Origin: Epinephelus fuscoguttatus | Lineage: Eukaryota > Chordata > Actinopteri > Perciformes > Serranidae | Assembly (NCBI RefSeq): GCF_011397635.1 | Contig: NC_064769.1 | Location: 40,828,033 to 40,892,032 of the forward strand | Direction: 5' to 3' | DNA length: 64,000 nucleotides | In this document: in pieces, positions 1 through 13,000 of the stretch | How the letters are laid out: every line of letters begins with the position of its first letter | Numbering within the stretch: position 1 is the first letter of the stretch | Position numbers and translations under genes: made by a program | The notes under the pieces: generated by a model | The model's input: only the letters and a program-made list of their open reading frames with translations | What the model was told of the DNA's origin: nothing | Databases searched by the model: none

Positions 1-94
1 TATTGAAAGTTTATTGTTTGTTTATTGTTTATTGTTTGTTTCTTTGTGTGTTGTGATAATTGTTTTGATTGTGCGCAGCTGTTCCAGGTGTTAC

Positions 95-3000
95 CTGCGA
101 GTCCTCCAGCGTCCTCAGGTTCAGCAGGTGAACATCACACGGCAGCGATGAGCGGAGTGGCAGGAAGGGGCGGAGCTTTGGCACCTGACTGTTGCTAGGG
201 GCAACCATGGTGATTGGTGGGTGGCTGAGGGAGAGCGAGGTCAGGTGGGCGAGCAGTGACAGATGTTCAACTGAGGCTCCTCCCACTTCCTGTCACGGAA
301 ACAAGACAATAACAAAAAAAAATAACCAGAACAAAAAAAACCAACGAAAAACAAGAACAAATGTAATTAAATAACAAAAAAGTAAAATATAAAATAAATA
401 AAAACATAAACAGAAGAATTAAATCCCAGGTGATTGTTGAGAGCCAATCAGAGTCAAGATAATCATAACGTGAGACGTGTCAGCAGCTGACTAATTGATT
501 CATTCACTATGATGTCATCACAGGGGGCAGGTTGTGCCCCGCCCCCTCACCTGAGGCCCGCCCCTCCTGTCCTCCAGCAGCAGGTTGTAGAGACTTGCTG
601 TCAGCTTGTTGTCGGTGACGCCCTGACCGAGGCCGCGGTTATCGTCCTGCTGCAGCCGCCGGTCCAACACCACCTCCAGCTCACCTGCACAGGTCACAGA
701 TCATCAGAGGTCACAAGTCATCAGAGGTCACAGGTAACCAGATGTCACAGTTCACAGGTCATCGGTTGTCACACAAGTCATCAGAGGTCACAGGTAACCA
801 GATGTCACAGTTCACAGGTCATCGGTTGTCACACAAGTCATCAGAGGTCACAGGTCGTCAGAGGTCACAGGTCACCAGATGTCACAGGTCATCAGTTGTC
901 ACACAAGTCATCAGAGGTCACAGGTCGTCAGAGGTCATCAGAGGTCACAGGTCACCAGTTGTCACAGGTCAGAGATCAGACTGAGGAGAAACTTCATTAA
1001 CAAAAACAAAAAAGGTTCATCAGCAACTTTTTTTCGTGATGAAGAGACGCTGATGAGCTAAATATAGATCTTCAAAACTGAGAGCATGACGAGATGTTTC
1101 TGAGTGTCAGACAGACATGACAGTAAAACTTTTCAAAGAATCCTTTTATATCCTTCTGTTCTCCTCTTGTCAGACACCACTGACCCTTTAGTCTCGTCAA
1201 TGAAAAAGAAACACGTCAACATCTCGTCTTCCTCATAAAAAAAGGTTGTTGACAAACATCTTCATCATAATTTTTGTAAACAAAATAACCACTGCTCACA
1301 ACTGGTCCCTGAAATTGTTCAATTTAATTTGACGTTTTTCACTAATGTGAATTTTTGAGAACATTTGACGTACAAAAGTAATTTACTTCATAAATTAAAA
1401 AACAAAACAAAAAAACAATTCAATGTAACTTTCATCAGTACCTCTGCAGCCCACTAGATGGCATTGTGAGGCCCGCCAGCAGGCCACAGCTCAACAAGAT
1501 AAACTTGTAGGTGACACGCAGAAAGTGCTGGTTACCTGAATTACCATAAGTATCATCCATTCATTTTCCATAACAACATATCTTGTTACGGGTCACAGGG
1601 GGCGGAGTCTATCCCAGCTGACACTGGGTGAGAGGCAGGGTTCACCCTGGACAGGTCACCAGACTATCACAGGGCTGACACATAGAGACAGACAACCATT
1701 CACACTCACATTCACACCTACGGACAATTTAGAGTCACCAATTAACCTGCATGTCTTTGGACTGTGGGAGGAAGCCGGAGCACCTGGAGGAAACCCACAC
1801 TGACACAGGGAGAACATGTCAGAGCACCTGGAGGAAACCCACGCTGACACAGGGAGAACATGTCAGAGCACCTGGAGGAAACCCACGCTGACACGGGGAG
1901 AACATGTCAGAGCACCTGGAGGAAACCCACGCTGACACAGGGAGAACATGTCAGAGCACCTGGAGGAAACCCACGCTGACACAGGGAGAACATGTCAGAG
2001 CACCTGGAGGAAACCCACACTGACACAGGGAGAACATGTGGGAGCACCTGGAGGAAACCCACGCTGACACAGGGAGAACATGTCAGAGCACCTGGAGGAA
2101 ACCCACGCTGACACAGGGAGAACATGTCGGAGCACCTGGAGGAAACCCACGCTGACACGGGGAGAACATGTCAGAGAACATGTCAGAGCACCTGGAGGAA
2201 ACCCACGCTGACACAGGGAGAACATGTCAGAGCACCTGGAGGAAACCCACGCTGACACAGGGAGAACATGTCAGAGCACCTGGAGGAAACCCACGCTGAC
2301 ACAGGGAGAACATGTCAGAGCACCTGGAGGAAACCCACGCTGACACAGGAGAACATGTCAGAGCACCTGGAGGAAACCCACGCTGACACAGGAGAACATG
2401 TCAGAGCACCTGGAGGAAACCCACACTGACACAGGAGAACATGTCAGCACCTGGAGGAAACCCACGCTGACACAGGGAGAACATGTCAGAGCACCTGGAG
2501 GAAACCCACGCTGACACAGGGAGAACATGTGGGAGCACCTGGAGGAAACCCACGCTGACACTGGGAGAACATGTCAGAGCACCTGGAGGAAACCCACACT
2601 GACACAGGGAGAACATGTGGGAGCACCTGGAGGAAACCCACGCTGACACAGGGAGAACATGTCAGAGCACCTGGAGGAAACCCACGCTGACACAGGGAGA
2701 ACATGTCAGAGCACCTGGAGGAAACCCACGCTGACACGGGAGAACATGTCAGAGCACCTGGAGGAAACCCACGCTGACACAGGGAGAACATGTCAGAGCA
2801 CCTGGAGGAAACCCACGCTGACACAGGGAGAACATGTCAGAGCACCTGGAGGAAACCCACGCTGACACAGGGAGAACATGTCAGAGCACCTGGAGGAAAC
2901 CCACGCTGACACGGGAGAACATGTCAGAGCACCTGGAGGAAACCCACACTGACACGGGGAGAACATGTCAGAGCACCTGGAGGAAACCCACGCTGACACA

Positions 3001-6000
3001 GGGAGAACATGTCAGAGCACCTGGAGGAAACCCACGCTGACACAGGGAGAACATGTCAGAGCACCTGGAGGAAACCCACACTGACACAGGGAGAACATGT
3101 CAGAGCACCTGGAGGAAACCCACGCTGACACAGGGAGAACATGTCAGAGCACCTGGAGGAAACCCACGCTGACCCAGGGAGAACATGTCAGAGCACCTGG
3201 AGGAAACCCACGCTGACACAGGGAGAACATGTCAGAGCACCTGGAGGAAACCCACGCTGACACAGGGAGAACATGTCAGAGCACCTGGAGGAAACCCACG
3301 CTGACACAGGGAGAACATGTCAGAACACGTGGAGGAAACCCACGCTGACACAGGGAGAACATGCAAACCATGCACAGAGACCCCCCCCCCCCAGCTGCGA
3401 GGCGACAATGCTAACCACTTCACCCTCGTGCTGCTGTTAACTGAGTTACCAGAATTATCATCGATACCTAAAATCAATCCTCACACAATCATGTCAAACT
3501 TCAGAAGAATGAACAGACTTCCAGGTGGACAAAGACTCACCTGGTCTAAGAGACGCGACGGCCTGACTCTGAGCCGACAGCAGAGACAGACGAGACATTG
3601 AATCCTGCAGGAACGCCGCGGAGCTCATCGGGTAAAAGTTGGCCTGCAGGGGGAGCTTCGACAGGGTCCGACGCTGCTGCATCTGCACCACCATCAATAA
3701 ATAATCAATAAACCACATCATTGACCAGCATGACATCATCAGGCAGCATGACATCACTGAGCAGTGTGACATCATTGAGCAGCGTGACATCATTGAGCAG
3801 CATGACATCACTGAGCAGTGTGACATCATGGATGGTAACAATAATAGCTGACGAACAGTGAATGAACCTGGAAACTGTTGAGGTCAGTGAAGAAACGGTT
3901 GCTGCTGGCGACGTTGCTGATGAGCTTCATGACAAGCTCACGGTTGACCTCTGACCTGATGTCTACCTTGTTGGAAATCTCCAGGGATCTCCCAGCATGC
4001 CCTGGGGTGGACCCAGACAGAAGTCATTCAATGCAATTAATGACATAAATAAAATGAGAGCTTAATAATTAATGAGGTGTTTGAATGCTGTTACCGTCCA
4101 GGTGGTACAGTCGGAGCGTATGTGTGAAGTGTTGGAAACAGGAAGTGATTTCAGAGAAGACCGGACCTCTGGACACCCGAACCAGGGGTGGCTCTGGGGA
4201 CGAGTAGAGCTGGGGGGGGGGGGGGTTAGGAGACATTTAGTTCTGATGTGGATTGTGGATCTGGTTCAGGTTCTAAATGTCCTTATAGTTCTGGTTGTGG
4301 ATCTGGTTCTAAAAGTACGTATAGTTCTGGTTCTAAATGGTTGTGGTTGTGGTCTTACCTGGGCCCCCTCCTCCCCCGGCAGGAACAGGTAGGCTCCGCT
4401 CTTGTCCCGGTTGGCTCCGTTTCTGGTTCCGTACCACAGAAACTGGACGTGGAGCTGACGGAGCAGACCGGACTGCAGACGGAGGTTCTACATGTTAAAA
4501 AGAAAACCTTCGTTATTTAAATTTAAACTGAAGAAATGTTAATGAATCATTTTAATTTTAACAAATCAAATCTGTCAGTGAATAAAAATATGATCAAATT
4601 AATAATTAAAACTTTTGTTGTTTTAATTTCAGTTTTATTTTCATTAAACTTTATATTTTCTTACTGAACTAAATATTTTTATTAGTCGAGATTTAAATGT
4701 TTCTGATAATAAACTTTTATTTAGTTTTGTTGTGTTGAATCAAACTTTATTGACTCTGACCTGCAGCAGGCCGGTTTCTGGGGAGCTCCATGTTTGGACG
4801 TGTTTGTTGCTGAGCGACAGGGGGGCGTCGGCCTCAGGTCCTTCTGGGAGGGACACCTGGAAGTGTTCGGCCTGGATGGTCGGTGGGTTGCCACGGCGAC
4901 GGAAGGTGTACTGAACCCGGTGGGCGGAGCCAGAAGAGGCTTTGGTCACATGATACACGACGAGTGACAGAGGAGGAAGTTCGGCCACGAAGTCAAGCTG
5001 AGGGTGGAAATATAAAAGTTACTGCTGTTCAGCTGTGATTGGACAATGTTCAGGGGGAGGGGCTTAAAATGACGCAGGAAACAAAATATTAAACACATGA
5101 AGTTCAGAGCATAACAATAACAATAACAATAACAATAATAAGAACAAGAATAATAATAATGTCTCAACATGAAAAATGGGACAAAGTAAGGAGCAGATCA
5201 TGAGCGTCGGAGCCAATCTTCAGGTCCAATAATACTGGACCCACCCACTTTCACCATCATTTTCTGCTCCACTCAGTTTAAGTTGTACGTACTGAAATCA
5301 GGGCTGGGCAGTTAACCAAAAATATACCAAATCCAATATTCAGACCCTCTCACCGACGTAATCTTACTCATGTCGGTGATTTTGGCACTTTCCCCGTGTT
5401 GTCCCCTCAAAAAAAAAAACAAACAAACAAAAAAAACTATGCCCCAAGTCACGTGACTCCACCCCCTCCATCTAGTCTGGACTGACGCTGCCTACATGGA
5501 GGAGATGAGCACAAACACCTAGCCAACAAATCAACTGGAGCAGCTTGTACCCAAACACAGGGTTGTCCCTGCCTGTCTAAGACAAAGGCGGGCCGTCTGG
5601 GTGATTTTAGCCACCGCCTTGGTTAAAGCGTGTGTGCATGGGGGGCACTCAGATGTAGCGTCTTTTGCGCGCACAAACCCATTACTTTCAATGTAGACAA
5701 CCCTAACCCAAAACAACACCGTTGCAGTGCGCATTTGGTGCGACGCGCTAGTTTTTTATCCGGCGCACAGCTCCATGGACCTGCTTCTCCCTCTGGTGTT
5801 GTGTCAGATCCCAGTTCGTCCCCTCCGAGATGTAGAATGTGTATCATAGAAGAGAAACACACATTTCAGGACTGCTGACTTGTATCATCAGAACAGACAT
5901 GTCCTGTGATTTTCAGCCTCCTTTCATCTTTAATAGAGGGGGGAGACTGACAGGCGCCCTGCAACTAGTGCCTCCACAAAGCAAATGTTGCTGTCACAGG

Positions 6001-6196
6001 TGTTTACAAATGCCACACAATATGCAACGGATTCAAGAGTAATAGTCGAGCATATTAACCCCCCCCATATTTAAAATAATAAAATAATCGTTCATTAATT
6101 GTAATCGAGGTAAAAGCTTCAATTAATCGTGACATTGATTTTAAGTAATACTGCCCAACCCTAGCTGAAACATTGAGTGACTCGACAGCATGTAGG

Positions 6197-6234
<38 letters not shown>

Positions 6235-9200
6235 CTTTGTGGTCCCACCCACTTTCATTTTCCTTCTGACGCCCACGGAGCAGACGGCATGTGACATATA
6301 AAAAATAACTTGATGTAAAATGACTTCATGTTTTGATTCAACTGTTCTTCACCTGGAAGGATTCTGTGGACGCCCGGCTCGGCTCCGCCCACACCGCGGA
6401 GATCTGTGCAGCCATTGGTCGACCTGTTTCTGCCTCAACAACATGAGCGTCTGGAGAGTCGATGACGACGCTGATGACGGACGTACGAAGTTGCTCCGTC
6501 GGGTTAAAGATGATCAATGACCTGAAACAAAAACATGCTATTGTTGACAACAGAGACTTAAAGGTGCAGGCACTCTTCTTCTGCAAGAATTCAACTTTCA
6601 ACACTTTACACACACAGCACATTATGTGTATTTTACATTTTTAAAAATCTGACATACTAGTATCAAACACTGTAGAATATCACACGTTTTTATATTCTTA
6701 AACTTTACATACTAGTTTTTAGGGATGTCCCAATACGATATTCGGATCAGTATCGGCTGCCGATATTAGCAAAAAACGAGCATCGGCATCGGATCGGACT
6801 GCATGGAAAAATGCCGATCCAAGAACTCCGATCCAGTTTTCCGGCCAGCCCAGCGCTCCGCGATTCAAGCAGTCCATTCCAGTGATCCGCTCCAGCTCTT
6901 ACTATCAGTCCACCAGGCCAGCATGCAGACGGCAGACACACACAGGGAGGGTAGGAAGAGTAGCGGTCAACTTAGTTAACTGACTAATTGATTTCTGCTC
7001 TGGTTTTTTGAGAGTGATATTTTTATTTGGTTTACACTCTTACTGTTTAAGTAAAGAGCACTGATGGCACTGTTTTGGACACAATTAGTGAAACTGGAGC
7101 CATGGATGGACTACAGAAACACTACTGAAATAACTGAAAAGGAAAGGCTGTATTGCTTGTTAAATGTCAACAATGTCTTGTGGTGTTAATCTTTTTTTTT
7201 ATTTATTAGGGGGCCAAAGCACAAGTGTGTGGAGTCTTGCTGCTATTTTAATTTCAATGTTAGACATTTTAAAGATTTCTTGTGTTGATTTATTTTCTAT
7301 TTATTAAGGGGCCAAAGCAAACCAGCTATATTTTTTATTTAATGTTAATGTTCAAGTTTAAAGTTTGTTTATTTAACCCTGTTAACAATAAACAGGTCAG
7401 TTTCTCATACCAACTGTTGTGCATCATTCTAACTAACCCGATTAAGTAGTTGTTCTTTACTTGATCAAACCTCTAACATGACTGACAACAAAATAAGTGA
7501 ATATGTATAATACACGCTTGGATCGGTATCGGTATCGGCCAAAACTCAAGGCTGTAATATCGGTATCGGATCGGAAGTGAAAAAGCTGGACCGGGACATC
7601 CCTACTAGTTTTATACATTTTATTGTAGCATGATGTACTTTTTAATTTTTACACACACTTCACATATTTAGTATATTTTACATGTTAATCTAAATATTTG
7701 ACATTTATTTATTTATTTTATATTTTTACTAACTTCATATTTTCATACTTGTACTTTCTTATCATTTTCAAAGCTTTACATCAGAGTGACTGTGACCTGT
7801 CATGATTTCTGATTCTGCAACTGTGACCCCGCCTCCTCCCTCTGTAGGCCCCACCCACTCACCTGGGTTCATCACTGAGTGTGAGGGGCGTCTTGTGAGG
7901 CAGAGCGTCGTGCGCTGACATGACATCATCCTGAAAGACATGAATATAGTTTATTTATTCCATGTGTTGGTTTTGACCCCAGCGTCACAGTTTCGTACGG
8001 TCTGTTGTCGTCACAGTTCGACGGCTGAGTCAGACGCCATCAGTGTCGTTCTCAGTGTCTCGTCACTGCAGCTCAGCCTTCAATAAATTGTTAATCGCTC
8101 ACATGCTCATGGCTCTTTTCTTTAGTTTCTGTTTTTTGATCATTTTTCACTCAGACGTTTCTTAACGCTGGTCGAAGCTCAGTGATGTGTGACAAGTTAA
8201 ACATTAACTGTATGAGACATATAAATGCACATATAAAAATACAGTGTATAGGATGAAGGTGTAATGAGGTCAAAGGTCACCATTTGCATGAAGGGTTTTG
8301 ATTGGTCGTGGTGGTACTGGTTCTTGTCCAGTAGGAGCAGCCAGTGGGCGGAGCTCTGCAGCACCTGGCGCAGGTTCAGGATCGAGTGAAACAACCTGTA
8401 AAATAAAATTTGTTTTAGTTCAAACTTTGAGTTTTAATTTTCTTTATTTTTGAGATCACATATTTTACTAAATTAATTTCTTTGCTTTTTGACTTTGATT
8501 CATTTTATTTAATCGACTTAATTCATTCAAACTGAAAATCTTTTGATTTTTAAAATCTTTGCTGCAGCGACTTCACATGAGCACCAAGGACTACAAAACT
8601 TTACGTAAAAACAACGCTCACAACTTTAAAAACAAACAACATAAACAACGACTGACAAACTACAGTGTGAAACACAACGTTAATGACACGCTTATCAAAC
8701 GGGAATGATGAGATATTAATGTTAGATGCTAATGCTACATGGATGGGAGTGATGGGAAGCTAACGCTAACTGCTCACACTAAGCGAGGCGGTACCTGTTA
8801 CCGTTGCCAGTGGCGACGCCGTCCTTCAACAGAGAGCATGGGGGGGGGACAAGTGAGACAAAACACATGCTAATGCTAAAGATGCTAAAGAGTTCCAGAT
8901 GCTACAATGCTAACACTGACTTGTTATAATCTCTAAATGTAATGAAGGATCAAATTAAAATATCGTCTGAAAAAATAACCCAGAAACTTTGAGGAAACCA
9001 ATAATCATTCAGGAACGCAAGTGAAAATATAGAAACAAACTAATTCACAATGAAATAACGATACATGTTTCTATGGTAACAACCTCATTAAACTATGCTA
9101 ACACCTGCGTCTTAATACCTGCTAACTGCTGCTTCAAAACCGTACACTGCTTCAATGCTAACATGCTAACATTGAAAAACATTTCTCTGAACATTTTTTA

Positions 9201-9980
9201 AGTTAAATAATCTACATGATGTCGTCATATTATTATTGCAATATTGCTGCAACTCTGCTAAGATGCTAGCAAGCTAATAAAAAGTTATGACCTAACATGT
9301 TACCACTACATGCTAATGTGTCTCTGATTTAAGCTAGCGTGCAAACACAAAGTTTCTATCAGTTCATAACTGTTTCCCACCTTATGACCTACCACATGCT
9401 AACATGCTAACACATTATTGTCCTGACATGTTTCACCATCTACTTCTAAAACCTTAACGACTTATGTCTGACTATGCAAACTTGCTAACAGGCTGAGGTG
9501 CAAGCAGGAAGTAGCCACCTGGTGCCATAGTCGACCACGACAGGGTCACGAGCGGTGCCGGTGACAGCGTCATGATGCTGGAACAATGCCAGGCTTCGCC
9601 TCCCCGCCGTTAAACGCTGGAAGTGTTTACGTGCTGGAAAATCTGGGACCAGATGACCATCGCCCCGGAAACGACGCATTTCAGCCAACGTCAAGCTGAA
9701 GAGGATTTCTGTCGCTCTGCCAGAAAGAGAAAACATTTAAAGATTCAGATTCAAGTATTCTTATTGTTATTGTTATTATTATTATAATTATTATTGTTAT
9801 TATTATTATTGTTGTTATCTGCTTTTGTATCATGTCCCAGTCCATCATCATAACTGAAGACAGATCTTCAATCCTACACCCAGCTGTCCCACAGTAACAC
9901 ACACTGACCCTTGAATGGAGTTGTTGTTGTTATTCTTTGTTCTTTTTCTCCCTTTGTGGTGTTTCCCCACCCCCACTCAA

Positions 9981-10027
<47 letters not shown>

Positions 10028-13000
10028 CTGAGTCACAGATAAGATAACGTACCTGAGCGTGGCCTCAAGCGTTCTGTCGAGGCGTTTGTAAAATGGTCTC
10101 GAGGTGAAGTATCCGCTCCAGTAATGATCGTCACGGTCGGCGTATGTGAAGAAGTCGCCGCTGAGTGTCGGCAGAGTCGCTCCTGCAGTGCTCAGACGCC
10201 GATGAAGAGCTTCAAAGTAATCAGACAGAGTCCCGAAACGAGCCTGAAAACAGACGAGAAAAGAAAGTGACTGAAAAATGCCCTAAAAATATCTTAAAAA
10301 AAAAAAACTAAACTCACAGGATGTGTTCAGTAATAAAGATGAACCACTGTGTTCAGTATTTTTGAAAACAGTCGACAGGGGGCGCCACCACTTCCAAACT
10401 AATGTGTCCATAAATGGATGAGGGTTTGTTCTAACGTCACCAAGTCATTAAAGCATGTCCCCAAAATGTTTCTGACCAACAGGAAGTGACAGTGTTTCCA
10501 CAGAGGGGCGTGGCCAAGTTGAGACTGGGACGTAAATAAATGAGCATCTGTCCAATCGTCATGAAGGCTGTTGTTTGTCTTTAAGACAGACGTCCTGAGC
10601 TGTCGAAGGTCCTGATCCTTCACAGCGTTCAGGTGTCCATTTTGGCTCTGCAGGTATGTTTACTGATAATTTGTGAGCAATGCTTTATTTCACTCAGAAG
10701 TTTTAAGTTTATTGAGGACAGACGCCACAGGTCAAGAGATGTCTTCAGATCATTCCCCTGTGTGTGATGTCCAAGTGTCCTCTACAGTTTGACACAGAAG
10801 GGATGTTTTCAAATTTCAGTGATCTTATATAATATATTATAAGTACTTCAAGACACTGCATCCGGCCTCTCGCAGATTATATCGTCCCCTCATGCCCCGC
10901 CCCCTCCCAGGTGCCTCAAGTGTTCACCTTGATGTGGAGCTCCGGGTGCTGGTCGAAGTAGTCGAAGAGTTTCTGGTAGTTACTGAACTGAGCATCCCAT
11001 TCGCTCGACTCCATGAAGCGAAAGTCGTCACCAAGCGGGACCAGAAGAACCGGAGATTGAAACAGACGGGACTTCTGCCGGTACTGATCCAACAGGAGGA
11101 CAGCTCTGAGGGGACACACAGGGACATCACACCATCAGTGAGACAACAGGAGGACAGCTCTGAGAGGACACACAGGGACATCACACCATCAGTGAGACAA
11201 CAGGAGGACAGCTCTGAGAGGACACACAGGGACATCACACCATCAGTGAGACAACAGGAGGACAGCTCTGAGAGGACACACAGGGACATCACACCATCAG
11301 TGAGATGACATTGTATGAACTATAAATGGGCCTGCATACATCAACCCATCTTTGACCTTCAACCACCAAATTCTGATCAGTTCATCATTTAGTCCAAGTG
11401 GACGTTTGTGCCAACTTTGAAAAAATTTCCTTGCGGCATTCCTGAGAATGAGACAGACGGACAGACGGACAGATGGACAGACAACCTGAAAACTTAACGC
11501 CTCCAACCACAGCTATCGGCAGCGTGGAGGCATAAAAACTGTCAAAGCAGACAGGAAGCTGGAGTTCTGAGCTACTGACGTAAAGCAGCCATGTTTGTGA
11601 CCTGACGCTAGTTTATTTGTCTCAAACGTTTAAACTTGTGATTTCGTCAGACGGTCGTCAGTTTAAAAAAAAGAGAGACAGAAACAAACCCATAAAGCTC
11701 GGATCAATCTGCAGGTTTATTGTTATTAATAATCATTAAGGTGATAACTGTAAATTACAGTCATCTTTGGCCCCGCCCCCTGCATACCTCTCCTGGATGT
11801 TCTGCTCTGTGATTGGCTGCGGCGGTATCCTCCATGGACAGAAGACCCGCCCTCCTGGCAGGCGGTGGAAATCAAACTGACAGCAGACCGCCGGGTTCGG
11901 ACCGCACGTGTGCGGTACGTCATAACTGTAGAATGGCATCATGTGACACGTGATGTCACTGCGGGGGGAGGAGTCTGTCACACAAGAAGTGGGCGGAGTT
12001 AGAGCAACGTTTCTGAGTTTTTACCCAAAATGTAAATTATAAATATAATATTTGAGAAATAATGAAATCCATCATATTCATTTTTATACATTTGAATAAT
12101 TCTGACAAATTTTACTGCAAAGTTTTTTACGTTTGTTTATTCAAACTAAATTTTTATTTCAAATTACAAACACTTTATTTTCTTGTTTGTGTGATTTAAC
12201 ATCTGGATTAATTTACTCTGATTATATTCTGTGAACTTATTATTTCTGTATATTATTGATCTGTTTTATTTATTGTGTCTGCTGCTGTTATTATTCAGAT
12301 TATTGTTATTAGGAATTATTCTGCTTGTTCTTCACTTTTCTTTGATCCTGTTTTGTTGTTGTTGTTGTTGTTGTTGTTGTTACTTTCTTTGTTTATTTTC
12401 CAAAATCCTCTCTCGACATTCTGTCTCAGTGTCTCCTGGCCACACCCACCCCAGCTCTGTCGCCATAGAAACTCCAGGGTCTGTTGTTGGGCGAAGTGCT
12501 TCTTGACGGCATAGTGAACGCGTTGGATGACCATGTTGCTGAGCCCCGCCCCCTTCAGCAGGTAGGTCATCGAGGGGGAGTGGCCAAATGGATCCACGGC
12601 CCAGCCGCTCCTCGGCTTCACACCTGGACAGAGAAATCAAGGTCACCACGGCCACTCGTCAAAAGATTGAAAACACGCAGCGAAAGGAAACGAAGCATCA
12701 TGAACCCAGGTGTCGCTGGAGCCACTGGTGGCCCTCGATCAGCTGATCCAACAGAGCGAAGTAGTGAGAGTTCGCTTCGTCCGCCATCACCCAGCCACCC
12801 GTCACCAGCTCCAACTGTCCCGCCCCCACCAGGCTGACCAATCACAGAGAGGAAGAAGGCAAAATTATAAAAATGAAGAAATGCATAAACACACGACAAA
12901 ATAATAAACAAAATAAACACAATAAAAAAGTTACAAACTTTACGTAATTCAAATTAAAATCAAAACATAAAATAAACAAAAACAATAATAAAATATACAG

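Noticed and set aside
1656-3477. Frames with [17 protein letters not shown] repeats
   Set aside because: 44-bp array read in three phases; the parent is a SINE-like repeat.
5531-5878. Small ORFs near 5.5-5.9 kb as a gene
   Set aside because: Inside a non-autonomous TIR element; no conserved motif or splice pattern.
10892-11308. 138-codon plus-strand ORF opposite man2a1 exon 9
   Set aside because: Shadow of the real exon and of the 54-bp repeat.
12231-12514. Leu/Phe-rich membrane-like ORFs at 12.2-12.5 kb
   Set aside because: T-rich intron with a (TTG)n tract; the true coding strand here is the minus strand (man2a1 exon 7).
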